DNA from: Sulfuricella denitrificans skB26
Lineage (GTDB): Bacteria; Pseudomonadota; Gammaproteobacteria; Burkholderiales; Sulfuricellaceae
Direction: 5' to 3'
Assembly (NCBI RefSeq): GCF_000297055.2
Contig: NC_022357.1
Location: forward strand, 2,820,501 to 2,884,500
DNA length: 64,000 nt
The translations under genes and the position numbers were made by a program. Below are positions 28,152-36,778 of this stretch, one piece after another (the stretch's first letter is position 1; each line of letters opens with the position of its first letter). The notes beneath the pieces are model-generated. The model was not told the DNA's origin. It worked only from the letters and a program-made list of their open reading frames with translations, and did not search any database.

Positions 28152-28169
28152 CTGTCATTGATCTGGCGG
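28152..28169 (+). promoter_or_regulatory. Candidate Pho box upstream of the alkaline phosphatase
   Basis: CTGTCAT-TGAT-CTGGCGG matches the PhoB Pho-box layout of two CTGTCAT heptamers 11 bases apart. The first half is perfect and the second matches at 4 of 7. It lies about 135 bases before the phosphatase start codon. No other good site was seen in this gap, and a convincing -10 downstream was not identified. Confidence 0.45.
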
Positions 28170-28305
28170 ATTGACGAATAGTCCATTCTGCCTATGCAAA
28201 ACTTTTCCTGACTCGAATTTCTGTAACAAACTTTCCTTAGAGTACGTGACGCTGCACAGAAATCTGCGTTCCATCCTAACGTCTCAATACTTGAAGGAAA
28301 TGAAA

Positions 28306-29877
28306 ATGCATCACTCTGTTCGTAAACTGGTCGCCGCCGCCGTGGCCACGACCTTCACCCTATCTGGCGTAGCTCCGGCCTTTGCCGCTGAACCGGTGGT
28401 ACAGGGTCCGGAGTCGGTATCCGACTGGTGGAATGCCGGTCAGGCTTTTGTTGCCGATAGCAAGAAGCTCCACGCCAACAGGCACCACGCCAAGAACGTA
28501 ATCCTCTTCGTTGGCGACGGCATGGGAATTTCCACCGTTACCGCCTCACGCATCCTGGAAGGCCAGATGAAGGGCGCCACGGGCGAGGAAAACCGCCTGT
28601 TCTTCGAAACGCTTCCTTATGTCGCCCTGTCCAAGACCTATTCCTGGGATCAGCAGACTTCCGACTCCGCACCCACCATGACCGCCATGGTCACCGGCTA
28701 CAAGACGCGTGAAGGCATGCTGTCGGTTGACCACACTACTGCTCGCGGCGAATGTGATGCCGCCGTGGTTGCGGCAAAATCCCTGCCCACCATTCTCGAG
28801 CAAGCCGCTGCAGCCGGCAAGGCCACGGGTATCGTCTCTACCGCCCGTATCACTCATGCCACCCCGGCTGCAACCTACGCCCATACCCCGGTGCGCGACT
28901 GGGAATCCGATGCCAACCTGCCCGCAGGTTGTGGCGTGAAAGATATCGCCCGCCAGTTGATCGAAGCCTCCCCCGCCGTGAAAAGCAGCCTGAAAGTCGT
29001 GCTGGGCGGTGGCCGCGATTACTTCCGCATGAACACCCAGCTCGACCCCGAGTACACCACCAAGAAGGGTTTGCGTAAGGATGGCCGCGACCTGACCGCC
29101 GAATGGGTCAGCACCCGTAATGTTATTGCCTCTGGCGCTCAGTATGTCTGGGACAAAGCTGGGTTTGAAGCTGCCAACCCGGCCTCCACCCCCTTCCTGC
29201 TGGGTCTGTTCGAGCGTTCACACGCCCAGTACGAGGCAGATCGGGCTACGGATACGGCTGGCGAACCTTCTTTGACCGAGATGACCGCTAAGTCCATCGA
29301 GATGTTGAAAAAGAGCAAACGGGGTTTCTTCCTGCATGTTGAAGGTGGCCGTATCGACCATGCTCACCATGCCGGCAACGCCAAGCGCGCCATGCTGGAT
29401 ACCATCGAGTTCGCCAAGGCCGTGAAGATGGCCTACGACATGACCGATCCGGAAGAGACGCTGATCATCGTGACGGCTGACCATAGTCACACCTTCACCA
29501 TTGCCGGATACCCGCACCGCGGCAACAATATCCTCGGTCTGGTGAAGGAAGTTCCTTCTGTGGATGGCAATGCGCCGGTGAATTCCGTGGACAAACTGGG
29601 TTTGCCCTACACCACTCTGGGCTATGCCAACGGCCCTGGCTGGCGTGATGCCGTCGCCACCGGCCAGAAGCGTCCTGACCTGAGCGCTGAGGACACCAAC
29701 GCACTGGGCTTCTTGCAGGAATCTGCCGTACCCCTCGGTTCCGAGACTCATGCGGGTGAAGACGTGCCCGTCTATGCCAGCGGACCTGATGCTTATCTGG
29801 TACATGGTTCCATGGAGCAGAACTGGATCTACCACGTGATGAAGGAAGCTTTTCAGTTACATGACAAGAAGGATTAA
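28306..29877 (+). CDS. PhoA-type alkaline phosphatase, secreted
   Basis: A 523-residue phosphomonoesterase. Starting at ATG 28306 gives a signal peptide (MHHSVRKLVAAAVATTFTLSG...AFA-AEP) with an AAGGA site 7 bases upstream; the ATG at 28300 is too close to that site. The nucleophile serine is in TSDSAPTMTAMVTGYKT near residue 122. Metal ligands are in ILFVGDGMGISTV near 66, HVEGGRIDHAHHAGN near 345, TADHSHTFT near 390 and GSETHAGEDVPVYASGP near 482. It liberates phosphate from organic esters. Export is by Sec to the periplasm, with possible onward secretion by the adjacent T2SS-like machine. Confidence 0.93.
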   Translation: MHHSVRKLVAAAVATTFTLSGVAPAFAAEPVVQGPESVSDWWNAGQAFVADSKKLHANRHHAKNVILFVGDGMGISTVTASRILEGQMKGATGEENRLFFETLPYVALSKTYSWDQQTSDSAPTMTAMVTGYKTREGMLSVDHTTARGECDAAVVAAKSLPTILEQAAAAGKATGIVSTARITHATPAATYAHTPVRDWESDANLPAGCGVKDIARQLIEASPAVKSSLKVVLGGGRDYFRMNTQLDPEYTTKKGLRKDGRDLTAEWVSTRNVIASGAQYVWDKAGFEAANPASTPFLLGLFERSHAQYEADRATDTAGEPSLTEMTAKSIEMLKKSKRGFFLHVEGGRIDHAHHAGNAKRAMLDTIEFAKAVKMAYDMTDPEETLIIVTADHSHTFTIAGYPHRGNNILGLVKEVPSVDGNAPVNSVDKLGLPYTTLGYANGPGWRDAVATGQKRPDLSAEDTNALGFLQESAVPLGSETHAGEDVPVYASGPDAYLVHGSMEQNWIYHVMKEAFQLHDKKD

Positions 29878-29915
29878 TTCCCACTTCTTGATGGAAACTC
29901 GTTTTCCCATGTAGT

Positions 29916-29945
29916 AACCGGGGCTCGTACGCCCCGGTTTTTTTC
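29916..29945 (+). terminator. Rho-independent terminator after the alkaline phosphatase
   Basis: AACCGGGGC and GCCCCGGTT form a perfect 9-bp stem over a TCGTAC loop, followed by a run of seven T. It lies 39 bases after the phosphatase stop and 17 bases before the next start, so the downstream gene may be reached only by read-through or have its own weak promoter. Confidence 0.9.
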
Positions 29946-29961
29946 ATTTTTAGAGAGCGCC

Positions 29962-30687
29962 ATGAAAACCCAATTTGTCTCCCTGTTCCTGTTGAGCACC
30001 CTTTCCATTGCGGCTGTCGCCGCAGACCACAACCATCCTGACAATGAGCCGCAGAAACCCGTTTCCAGTGTGGCCGAAAAGGTATCGATGCCATCCCTGG
30101 CGGCGCGTTTCGAACTGCACACGGTTGGCCGCGGCGCCGACTGGTTCATGATCCGTGAACCGCAACGCATCGTCACCTTCAATACCGGCAGCCGCCAGGG
30201 CGAGGTATGGGCCCGCGACGAGCAAGGCCGGATCGAATACACCCGAGTGTTTGCGGAAGACCGGAAAATCCTTGATTACACCGACGGTCAGTTGAAGACG
30301 CTCCACATGACGCCGAACTGGGCGCAGCTAGCCTCCATCCTCAGCCCGGAATCCATCGCCAAACTGCACAAAACCGGCGAACGCAAAGTAATGGGACAGC
30401 GCGCCCTGATCCTGGAAGGCAATGTCGATGGCGTTCGTACCCGCCTGTGGTGGCTGCCGGCGCTTCAGCTTCCCGCCCGCCTCGAACGGGGTCGTGGCAA
30501 AACAGCCACCCAGCTGGTGTTGCGTGAGCTCTACAAGACCCCTCCGGCGGCTTGGAACTGGGCCGAAGAATCGGTACTCGGCGCCTATGACAAGCTGGAT
30601 GCAACCGACCTGGGCGACATGGAGTACGACCCCTTCGTCCAGAAAGTAATGCGGCAGGATGGCCATCATCACGGGCATGATAGCTAG
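29962..30687 (+). CDS. Secreted hypothetical protein with histidine-rich termini
   Basis: A 241-residue protein that I do not recognise. It has a clear signal peptide (MKTQFVSLFLLSTLSIAAVA-ADHNH). The mature N-terminus (DHNHPDNEP) and C-terminus (DGHHHGHDS) are histidine-rich, suggesting metal binding. The middle is a beta-rich region with GADWFMIREPQRIVTFNTG, EVWARDEQGRIEYTRVF and RTRLWWLPALQLPARLERG. A GAGAGCGCC-type site precedes the ATG. It lies between the phosphatase and the secretion cluster, so it may be a cargo or accessory protein of either; this is inference from position. Confidence 0.75.
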   Translation: MKTQFVSLFLLSTLSIAAVAADHNHPDNEPQKPVSSVAEKVSMPSLAARFELHTVGRGADWFMIREPQRIVTFNTGSRQGEVWARDEQGRIEYTRVFAEDRKILDYTDGQLKTLHMTPNWAQLASILSPESIAKLHKTGERKVMGQRALILEGNVDGVRTRLWWLPALQLPARLERGRGKTATQLVLRELYKTPPAAWNWAEESVLGAYDKLDATDLGDMEYDPFVQKVMRQDGHHHGHDS

Positions 30688-31049
30688 TGTTCGAATCCCA
30701 TTAACAACCTTAAGGAAGGCTGATTTATTTGTCATTAAATCAGCGCTTCTCTAAAACGGTTCACTGCCGTTTTAGAGTTCAATTGGATAAGCCCACTGTC
30801 ATGCCGTGGATCTCACCTGCGTCCCCATTACGAATAAAAATTGATGGGTGGGGCTGTGACTGTCTTCCTCCACAGCTAAACCTAGCGCTGCCAGCAACAC
30901 AATTGTCGCTCAGCGCCACCGAGAACAGTGGCGCACTTCCAAATCGAATCCTAAATGTAATAAAACTGTCACATGGCACGGCTATATTGTCACCATTCCT
31001 GCACCCAGCAGACAAGCTCCGAATTCACCTTAATATTTTGAAAAATAAA
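30688..31049. other. Leader region of the T2SS-like cluster with two perfect hairpins
   Basis: No gene is convincing here, although the gspG frame is open back to 30729. Two consecutive perfect hairpins occur: GCTGATTTA/TAAATCAGC (30719-30744) and CTCTAAAACGG/CCGTTTTAGAG (30749-30777). Neither is followed by a T-run. A -10-like TATATT lies at 30983-30988, with CTGTCAC (Pho half-site-like) at 30966-30972, so a promoter for gspG near 30966-30990 is possible but weakly supported. Confidence 0.4.
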
Positions 31050-31490
31050 TTGATTATTAGAAAAGAATCTCCCACACGATGCATCCGCAGCGGTGGATTT
31101 ACCTTGCTGGAGCTCCTCGTGGTCATGGTTATTATCGGATTGCTCGCCGGTTACGTGGGGCCGAAATACTTCGCCCAAATCGGCAAATCAGAGATAAAAA
31201 CTGCCAAGGCGCAGATCAATGCGCTCGGCAAAGCCCTGGACCAGTACCGGCTCGACACCGGCCACTATCCATCCACTTCGCAAGGGCTGTCCGCACTCAC
31301 AGCCCAACCCTCCGGTGAAACAAAATGGGATGGCCCCTACCTGCAAAAAAACACCGTGCCTCCAGACCCCTGGAGCAAGCCTTACATTTACAAGCAACCT
31401 GGAGAGCATGGCGACTATGACCTACTGTCGTACGGCCATGATGGACAGCCCGGAGGGACGGGAGAAGCAGCAGACATCACCAACTGGTAG
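31050..31490 (+). CDS. gspG: Type II secretion major pseudopilin GspG
   Basis: A major pseudopilin with the prepilin cleavage site RSGG-FTLLELLVVMVIIGLLAG, the GxxxxE rule satisfied by Glu+5. The GspG C-terminal domain has GHYPSTSQGLSALTAQP, WDGPYLQKNTVPPDPW and YDLLSYGHDGQPGGTGE, which includes the calcium-site region. No in-frame ATG lies near the leader. TTG at 31050 (leader of about 20 residues) is proposed; TTG 31038 or a start far upstream at 30729 are alternatives. It heads the gspG-gspF-gspE run. Confidence 0.9.
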   Translation: MIIRKESPTRCIRSGGFTLLELLVVMVIIGLLAGYVGPKYFAQIGKSEIKTAKAQINALGKALDQYRLDTGHYPSTSQGLSALTAQPSGETKWDGPYLQKNTVPPDPWSKPYIYKQPGEHGDYDLLSYGHDGQPGGTGEAADITNW

Positions 31491-31495
31491 CTGAC

Positions 31496-32686
31496 ATGCG
31501 CTACGAAGTTAAGGCCTTAAGGGATGGAGATATCGTCGCCAAACTCGCTCTGGATGCGACGAATGCACAGGATGCACGCACCCAGGCCCGTGAGCAGGGC
31601 TACGAGGTACTCTCCGTCCGATCGCTCGGAGGCTTGCATCTCTCGCTCGAAAGCCGGCAAGAAAAATTCCCGCTGCTGCTCTTCAGCCAGGAACTCCTGG
31701 CCCTGCTCAATGCGGGCCTCAGCCTCATGGAGGCGATACAAACACTGGCAGTCAAGGAAACCCGTCCAGATGCCCGCAAAGTTCTCGACCAGGTTATTGC
31801 CGGGCTCTATGAGGGCCGCAATCTGTCCGCAGCACTGGAACGCTTTCCGACCGCTTTTCCAGCGCTCTATGTGGCCACGGTCAGGGCCAGCGAACGTTCG
31901 AGCGGTTTACCGGAAGCCTTGTCGCGCTACGTCGAGTACCAATCCCAGCTCGACCTGGTACGCAAGAAACTCATCAGCGCTTCGATTTATCCGGTCCTGC
32001 TGATCTCGGTGGGACTGCTGGTCACGCTGTTCCTGTTGATCTACGTGGTGCCCAAATTCAGCAAGATTTACCAGAGCGTGGGAACAGACCTGCCTTTCCT
32101 GTCGAAGCTGCTGATTCAATGGGGATCATTGCTAGAAAAGAACGGCCTGCTTCTCGCCATCGCCACCGCCAGCATCATCGGCGCGGGCATTTACTGGCTG
32201 CGCCGGCCTGCAACACGAAAATGGATCGTCTCGATGTTGTGGCTGATTCCGCAACTGGGAGAACGCATGAAAATTTATCAGCTCGCACGCTTTTACCGGA
32301 CGCTAGGAATGCTCTTGCGCGCCGGCCTCCCTATCGTGACCGCCATGGAAATGGCCGCCGGCCTGCTACCGCCAGTCCTGCAGGCTCCGCTTGCAGGCGC
32401 GGCGCTAAACATCAGCGAGGGCCGTCCGGTTTCCCACGCTATGGAGGCCAACCAACTGACGACGCCGGTAGCCCAAAGAATGCTTCTGGTCGGCGAACGC
32501 ACCGGCAAGATGGGCGAAATGATGGACAACATCGCCGCCTTCTACGACAACGAGATGGCGCGTTTTGTGGAATGGTTCACGCGCCTGTTCGAGCCGCTGT
32601 TGATGATCGTCATCGGCCTGATCATAGGCCTGATCGTGATCCTCCTTTATATGCCGATTTTTGAACTTGCAGGGAACATCCAGTGA
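31496..32686 (+). CDS. gspF: Type II secretion inner-membrane platform protein GspF
   Basis: A 396-residue protein with two T2SSF domains and three membrane helices. LLFSQELLALLNAGLSLMEA (near residue 60) and FYRTLGMLLRAGLPIVTAME (near residue 265) are the duplicated cytoplasmic motifs. The last helix is LMIVIGLIIGLIVILLYMPI. GspF links the ATPase to the pseudopilus and is homologous to PilC. It starts 5 bases after gspG and its stop overlaps the gspE GTG start. Confidence 0.95.
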   Translation: MRYEVKALRDGDIVAKLALDATNAQDARTQAREQGYEVLSVRSLGGLHLSLESRQEKFPLLLFSQELLALLNAGLSLMEAIQTLAVKETRPDARKVLDQVIAGLYEGRNLSAALERFPTAFPALYVATVRASERSSGLPEALSRYVEYQSQLDLVRKKLISASIYPVLLISVGLLVTLFLLIYVVPKFSKIYQSVGTDLPFLSKLLIQWGSLLEKNGLLLAIATASIIGAGIYWLRRPATRKWIVSMLWLIPQLGERMKIYQLARFYRTLGMLLRAGLPIVTAMEMAAGLLPPVLQAPLAGAALNISEGRPVSHAMEANQLTTPVAQRMLLVGERTGKMGEMMDNIAAFYDNEMARFVEWFTRLFEPLLMIVIGLIIGLIVILLYMPIFELAGNIQ

Positions 32687-34380
32687 GCGAAACTACAGTG
32701 GCGAACGAATCTGCCCTGAAAATCACCCCTTCGCTATTGCGGGAAGCGAGGATCGATGCCGCCCGGACAAACCTGCGCATGGTGGAGATCCTGGAAGAAA
32801 AAACCGGGTTGGCACCGCCGGAGTTCGTTATGGCGCTGGCCCATACGCTGAACTATCCCGTGCTGTCCATGGAAGACCTGAACCGCCTGACCCCGGCGTT
32901 TGACATCTTGCCCTTCACGCTGGCGCAGCAAAAAGATTGCATCGCCTTTCGCGACCATGAAGGAAAATTGTTGCTCGCAATCGGCGACCCTTACAACCAG
33001 ACCGTACAGGACTGGGTTGAAGAAACAATCCGCGTGCCTTTTGCTGGATACCTTGCCCACTATGCCGATCTTGCCGCATGTCTGACCCAGCAGGAAGAAT
33101 CGCTGCGGGCGATGGATGGCGTGCTGGGCGAAGAAAACAAGGAAACCGGCAGCCGTTCCGGCATCGAAGATCTATCCCTCAAGGCGATCAGCGAAGATAC
33201 CAGCCCGGTCGTCAAACTGGTGCGCTCGACGCTCTACGATGCACTGAAAATGGGCACCAGCGATATCCATCTGGAAAAAACCCCAACCGGACTGGCCATC
33301 CGCTACCGCATCGACGGGGTGCTGACGACGGTGGGCGAGATCTCCGGAAGCGATCTCGCCGAACAGGTTATTTCCCGCATCAAGGTCATGTCGGAACTCG
33401 ATATCTCGGAACGGCGGACGCCGCAGGATGGGCGTTTCAAGGTTTCGGCCCAGGGACGGGACGTGGACTGCCGGGTTTCCATCATGCCCAGCATTTTCGG
33501 CGAGGATGCGGTGCTGCGGATCCTCGACAAGGAAGCGCTGTCCGACCATATGCGGGGCTTGCGTCTCGACTATATCGGCTTCGATGCCGATTCGCTGACG
33601 CGCTTGCGGCGCCTGTGCAACGAACCTTACGGCATGGTCCTGGTGACCGGCCCGACCGGCAGCGGAAAAACCACCACGATCTATGCCGCCATTTCCGAAA
33701 TCAACCATGGTCTCGACAAGATCATCACCATTGAGGATCCGGTCGAATACCAGCTGCCCGGGGTGCTCCAGATTCCGGTTAATGAAAAGAAAGGCCTCAC
33801 GTTTGCGCGCGGCCTGCGTTCCATACTGCGGCATGACCCGGACAAAATCATGGTCGGAGAAATCCGCGACTCGGAAACCGCCCAGATCGCCGTGCAGGCC
33901 GCCCTGACTGGCCACCTGGTCTTTACCACCGTACACGCCAACAACGTGTTCGACGTCATCGGCCGCTTCCTCCACATGCAAGTGGACCCTTACAACTTTG
34001 TCGCCGCCATGAACGGCATTCTGGCGCAGCGTCTGGTCAGGATGAGCTGTCCCCACTGCGCCGAACCGGTACAGCCAGATCAGGAACTACTGGCGCTTTC
34101 TGGCCTCGCCGATATGGATGTGACCTCTTACCGCTTCAAAGCGGGCAAGGGTTGCGGCCAATGCCGCGGCTCGGGATACAAGGGGCGCAGGGCGATCGGA
34201 GAATTGCTCAATCTCAATGACGAAATCCGCGAAATGATCGTTGCCAGAGAGCCCATCCGCCATCTCAAGGAGGCCGCACGTCGCAACGGCACGCGATTCC
34301 TGCGGGATGCAGCGCTGGACTTAGTGGCGACAGGAGAAACCACCCTGCAGGAGATAAACCGTGTCACCTTTGTGGCGTGA
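32683..34380 (+). CDS. gspE: Type II secretion ATPase GspE
   Basis: A 565-residue secretion ATPase with GTG start overlapping gspF by 4 bases. The N-terminal T2SSE_N domain fills about residues 1-140. The Walker A GPTGSGKTTT lies near residue 323. The Asp and His boxes follow (IITIEDPVEYQLPGVLQ; GHLVFTTVHANN). A zinc-binding tetracysteine module CPHC...CGQC at about 456-492 is characteristic of GspE/PilB. It drives pseudopilus assembly from the cytoplasmic side. Confidence 0.96.
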   Translation: MSETTVANESALKITPSLLREARIDAARTNLRMVEILEEKTGLAPPEFVMALAHTLNYPVLSMEDLNRLTPAFDILPFTLAQQKDCIAFRDHEGKLLLAIGDPYNQTVQDWVEETIRVPFAGYLAHYADLAACLTQQEESLRAMDGVLGEENKETGSRSGIEDLSLKAISEDTSPVVKLVRSTLYDALKMGTSDIHLEKTPTGLAIRYRIDGVLTTVGEISGSDLAEQVISRIKVMSELDISERRTPQDGRFKVSAQGRDVDCRVSIMPSIFGEDAVLRILDKEALSDHMRGLRLDYIGFDADSLTRLRRLCNEPYGMVLVTGPTGSGKTTTIYAAISEINHGLDKIITIEDPVEYQLPGVLQIPVNEKKGLTFARGLRSILRHDPDKIMVGEIRDSETAQIAVQAALTGHLVFTTVHANNVFDVIGRFLHMQVDPYNFVAAMNGILAQRLVRMSCPHCAEPVQPDQELLALSGLADMDVTSYRFKAGKGCGQCRGSGYKGRRAIGELLNLNDEIREMIVAREPIRHLKEAARRNGTRFLRDAALDLVATGETTLQEINRVTFVA

Positions 34381-35188
34381 TCAGATCCGTATCGGCCTGA
34401 GCCCCTCGCATGTCGCATTGTTGCGCTTCGGCAAAGGCCTGAAACCGCGGCTCACGGCAAAAGTCGCGGTGGCATGTCCGACCGGTGCCGACGCTACGCC
34501 CTGGAGCAGCGCGCTGACGGCGCTGGACGGCCTGCTCAGCAAGCCGGAGTGGCAGCATGCCGATGCCAGCGTGGTGGTTTCCAACGGCTTTGCCCGCTTT
34601 CAGCTGTTGCCCTGGAACGAGGACATCGCCGGCGAAGAAGAGCAACGCTCGTTTGCGCGCCACAAGCTGGCCACAGTCTATGGTGACAGCAGCGAATGGG
34701 AAATACGCATTGCCGAAGGTAACGCCGGCACGGAAAACCTGGCATGCGGCATGCGACTCAAGCTGCTCGACTCGATCACGGCCTGCTGCAACAAGCATGG
34801 CGTCCGGCTACGCTCGTTGCAACCCTATCTGATGGCCGCCTACAACCGTGTCCGTTCAGAACTGGCGCAAGGGAATATCTGGTTCGCCGTGACCGAACCA
34901 GAGCGCGTATGCGTCATGCGCCTGGATAACGGCGCATGGCGGAGCATCCACTGCCGCTCGCTGGCGACTGACAATCCGCTCGCCGCGCTGGTGACCGTGC
35001 TCGAACGCGAACAGCAGCTGGCCGGACTGGATCCGCAAACGGACACAACCGTCCTGTACGCACCCGGCATAAGCGCTGCCAGCCTGGCCGCCATCAGCAA
35101 AACGAAATTCAAACTGGTTGCTCCTTCTTCTGAATCCAACCCCGACTGGCGCAGCGATCCCCAGTTCGCCATGGCCGCGAGCGCTTGA
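34361..35188 (+). CDS. PilM/GspL cytoplasmic-domain-like protein
   Basis: A 275-residue protein that starts with GTG 34361 (MSPLWRDQIRIGLSPSHVALL), with an AGGAGA site upstream and a 20-base overlap with gspE. GRIGLSPSHVALLRF-like opening and the Ala-rich body suggest the actin-like fold of PilM or the GspL cytoplasmic part. No transmembrane helix is visible. As it is followed by a PilN-like membrane protein, the two together would correspond to a split GspL. Identity rests mainly on position and weak similarity. Confidence 0.6.
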   Translation: MSPLWRDQIRIGLSPSHVALLRFGKGLKPRLTAKVAVACPTGADATPWSSALTALDGLLSKPEWQHADASVVVSNGFARFQLLPWNEDIAGEEEQRSFARHKLATVYGDSSEWEIRIAEGNAGTENLACGMRLKLLDSITACCNKHGVRLRSLQPYLMAAYNRVRSELAQGNIWFAVTEPERVCVMRLDNGAWRSIHCRSLATDNPLAALVTVLEREQQLAGLDPQTDTTVLYAPGISAASLAAISKTKFKLVAPSSESNPDWRSDPQFAMAASA

Positions 35189-35190
35189 GC

Positions 35191-35727
35191 ATGGCTGCCC
35201 CGATACTCACACTGGACTTCAAACGCAATCCGTTCCTGCGCCGCAGCATGGGCGCCTGGCTGTTGCTGGGCGGAGCTTGCGCCGGAGTTGCCGCAGCCCT
35301 GTCATTCGCCGAGGCGGACCAGGCTCTGCTCCAGATCAGTCAACAAACGGCGGAACTGCAACAGGAATACGCGCCCCTGGCAGGACCGAAAAGCACCATG
35401 GACGTGACCCAGCTAGCGGCAGATATCAAGCACGCCAATGACATCATCCACCAGCTCAACCTCCCATGGGACAAGCTTTTTATGGCTCTGGAATCTACCG
35501 CAAACAACCAGGTGGCGCTGCTTTCCATTCAGCCTGATGCCCGCAAACAGCTGATCCACATTAGCGGAGAGGCGAAGAACCTGGACACCATACTGGATTA
35601 CATTGCCCAACTGCGCAGCCAGGAAACACTCGCGCAAATCACCCTGACCAGCCATGAAATTAAGCAGCAAGACCCCGACAAGCCAGTCCGCTTCAGTCTG
35701 TCCGCCAAGTGGACACCCACACGATGA
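35191..35727 (+). CDS. PilN-like inner-membrane protein
   Basis: A 178-residue protein beginning MAAPILTLDFKRNPFLRRS at ATG 35191 (a TTG at 35185 is also in frame). It has a single transmembrane helix (AWLLLGGACAGVAAALSF, near residue 25), a short coiled coil and a ferredoxin-like periplasmic domain (LISI-type strands: VALLSIQPDARKQLIHISGE). This is the PilN/GspL periplasmic layout (PF05137-like). Stop TGA overlaps the next ATG. Confidence 0.65.
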   Translation: MAAPILTLDFKRNPFLRRSMGAWLLLGGACAGVAAALSFAEADQALLQISQQTAELQQEYAPLAGPKSTMDVTQLAADIKHANDIIHQLNLPWDKLFMALESTANNQVALLSIQPDARKQLIHISGEAKNLDTILDYIAQLRSQETLAQITLTSHEIKQQDPDKPVRFSLSAKWTPTR

Positions 35728-36275
35728 GCGCCTCCATTATTGCTGCAAAGAATTTCCTGCGCCGTAGCGGATGGGCCGGCATGCTGGGTCTCGCCATATT
35801 GCTGGGCAGCCCGATTTTTTACGCCACGATGGTGTTGCCGATGCAGGAACAACTCGCGACACTCAAAGTGGAACAGGTGCAACTGCGCCGGGATATCGCG
35901 AAAAACCTGCACCGAGAAACCAAACCCGCGCCAACGGTGGAAATGCAGCTCAAGGCATTTTACAGGCAGTTCCCCTCGTTGAATCGTAGCGAAGAATGGC
36001 TGGCGAAAATCTATGCGGCGGCGGAACGTCGGCACATCGTGCTAGAAACCGGCGCGTACAAGCTGGCAGGCGCAGAAACCGGCAACCTTCAACGCTACCA
36101 GATCACCCTGCCGATCAAAGGAAGCCACGTACAGATCCGCCATTTCCTGTCCGATCTTTTGACCGAGGTTCCCGCCCTGTCGCTGGACGATATCAGCTTC
36201 AAACGCGAGACCATCGATCTGACGGTAGTCAACGCAGTCATCAAGATGACGCTTTTCCTGGGCGAACCGGCATGA
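35724..36275 (+). CDS. PilO/GspM-like inner-membrane protein
   Basis: A 183-residue protein with an ATG at 35724 sharing ATGA with the upstream gene. One transmembrane helix (GMLGLAILLGSPIFYATMVL) is followed by a coiled coil (MQEQLATLKVEQVQLRRDIAK) and a PilO-type alpha-beta domain (YQITLPIKGSHVQIRHFLSDL, LDDISFKRETID). It would pair with the PilN-like protein in the inner-membrane assembly complex. The C-terminus overlaps the next start by 4 bases. Confidence 0.7.
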   Translation: MSASIIAAKNFLRRSGWAGMLGLAILLGSPIFYATMVLPMQEQLATLKVEQVQLRRDIAKNLHRETKPAPTVEMQLKAFYRQFPSLNRSEEWLAKIYAAAERRHIVLETGAYKLAGAETGNLQRYQITLPIKGSHVQIRHFLSDLLTEVPALSLDDISFKRETIDLTVVNAVIKMTLFLGEPA

Positions 36276-36778
36276 ACAAGGCGCAAAAAAAGCGCTGGGC
36301 GCTGCTGCTTGGCCTGCTTGCCATCAGCTCGGCATCTGCTTTCTGGGCACCCAATGAAAACGGGGAAGCCGAACCAACTGTGTCGGTTAAAAAACCGAAT
36401 CAGGAAAGAGGTCGCAAAAAACCAAAGAATATCGATGCCTCCGAATTGCAACTGGACACGCTGAAACGAAACAGCTTGCCGGAAACGGCAACCGACATTT
36501 TCCCGGGCAAGTCTTGGTATGTTCCCCCGCCACCGTCAAAACCCGTGCCCCCGCCGCCTCCGGCCCCGCCGCCGATTCCCTTTGTCTATCTGGGAAAAAT
36601 GCTTGAGGACGGCAAATTGCTGGTCTTCATGAGCAAGCAGGAGCGCAACCTGGTTGTCAGGGAGGGTGACGTGATCGAAGGAACCTACCGCGTGGAGAGC
36701 ATCCTCCCCCCCCTGATGACACTGACTTATCTGCCGATGAACATGAAACAAACCTTCCCGATTGGAGCATTTAATTGA
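36272..36778 (+). CDS. PilP/GspC-like proline-rich inner-membrane protein
   Basis: A 168-residue protein starting at ATG 36272. It has an N-terminal transmembrane segment (WALLLGLLAISSASAFW), a basic linker, a proline block (YVPPPPSKPVPPPPPAPPP, residues about 88-106) and a C-terminal beta domain (FVYLGKMLEDGKLLVFMS, REGDVIEGTYRVESI). The last part resembles the HR domain of GspC and the C-domain of PilP, which dock on the secretin. I recall similar betaproteobacterial proteins annotated as secretion system X translation initiation factor, a name with no functional support here. Confidence 0.65.
   Translation: MNKAQKKRWALLLGLLAISSASAFWAPNENGEAEPTVSVKKPNQERGRKKPKNIDASELQLDTLKRNSLPETATDIFPGKSWYVPPPPSKPVPPPPPAPPPIPFVYLGKMLEDGKLLVFMSKQERNLVVREGDVIEGTYRVESILPPLMTLTYLPMNMKQTFPIGAFN

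Noticed and set aside
30685-30700. tRNA-like GTTCGAATCCC
   Set aside because: No anticodon arm, D arm or acceptor stem can be placed; the match lies just after a stop codon.
30966-30994. Pho box before gspG
   Set aside because: CTGTCAC and TTGTCAC-like half-sites are 21 bases apart and the intermediate half-site matches poorly, so the evidence is too weak for a separate call.
31079-31318. ATG-started frame overlapping gspG as a possible frameshifted start
   Set aside because: Its product lacks pseudopilin character, while the gspG frame is intact through the prepilin signal; a sequence error remains a remote possibility.
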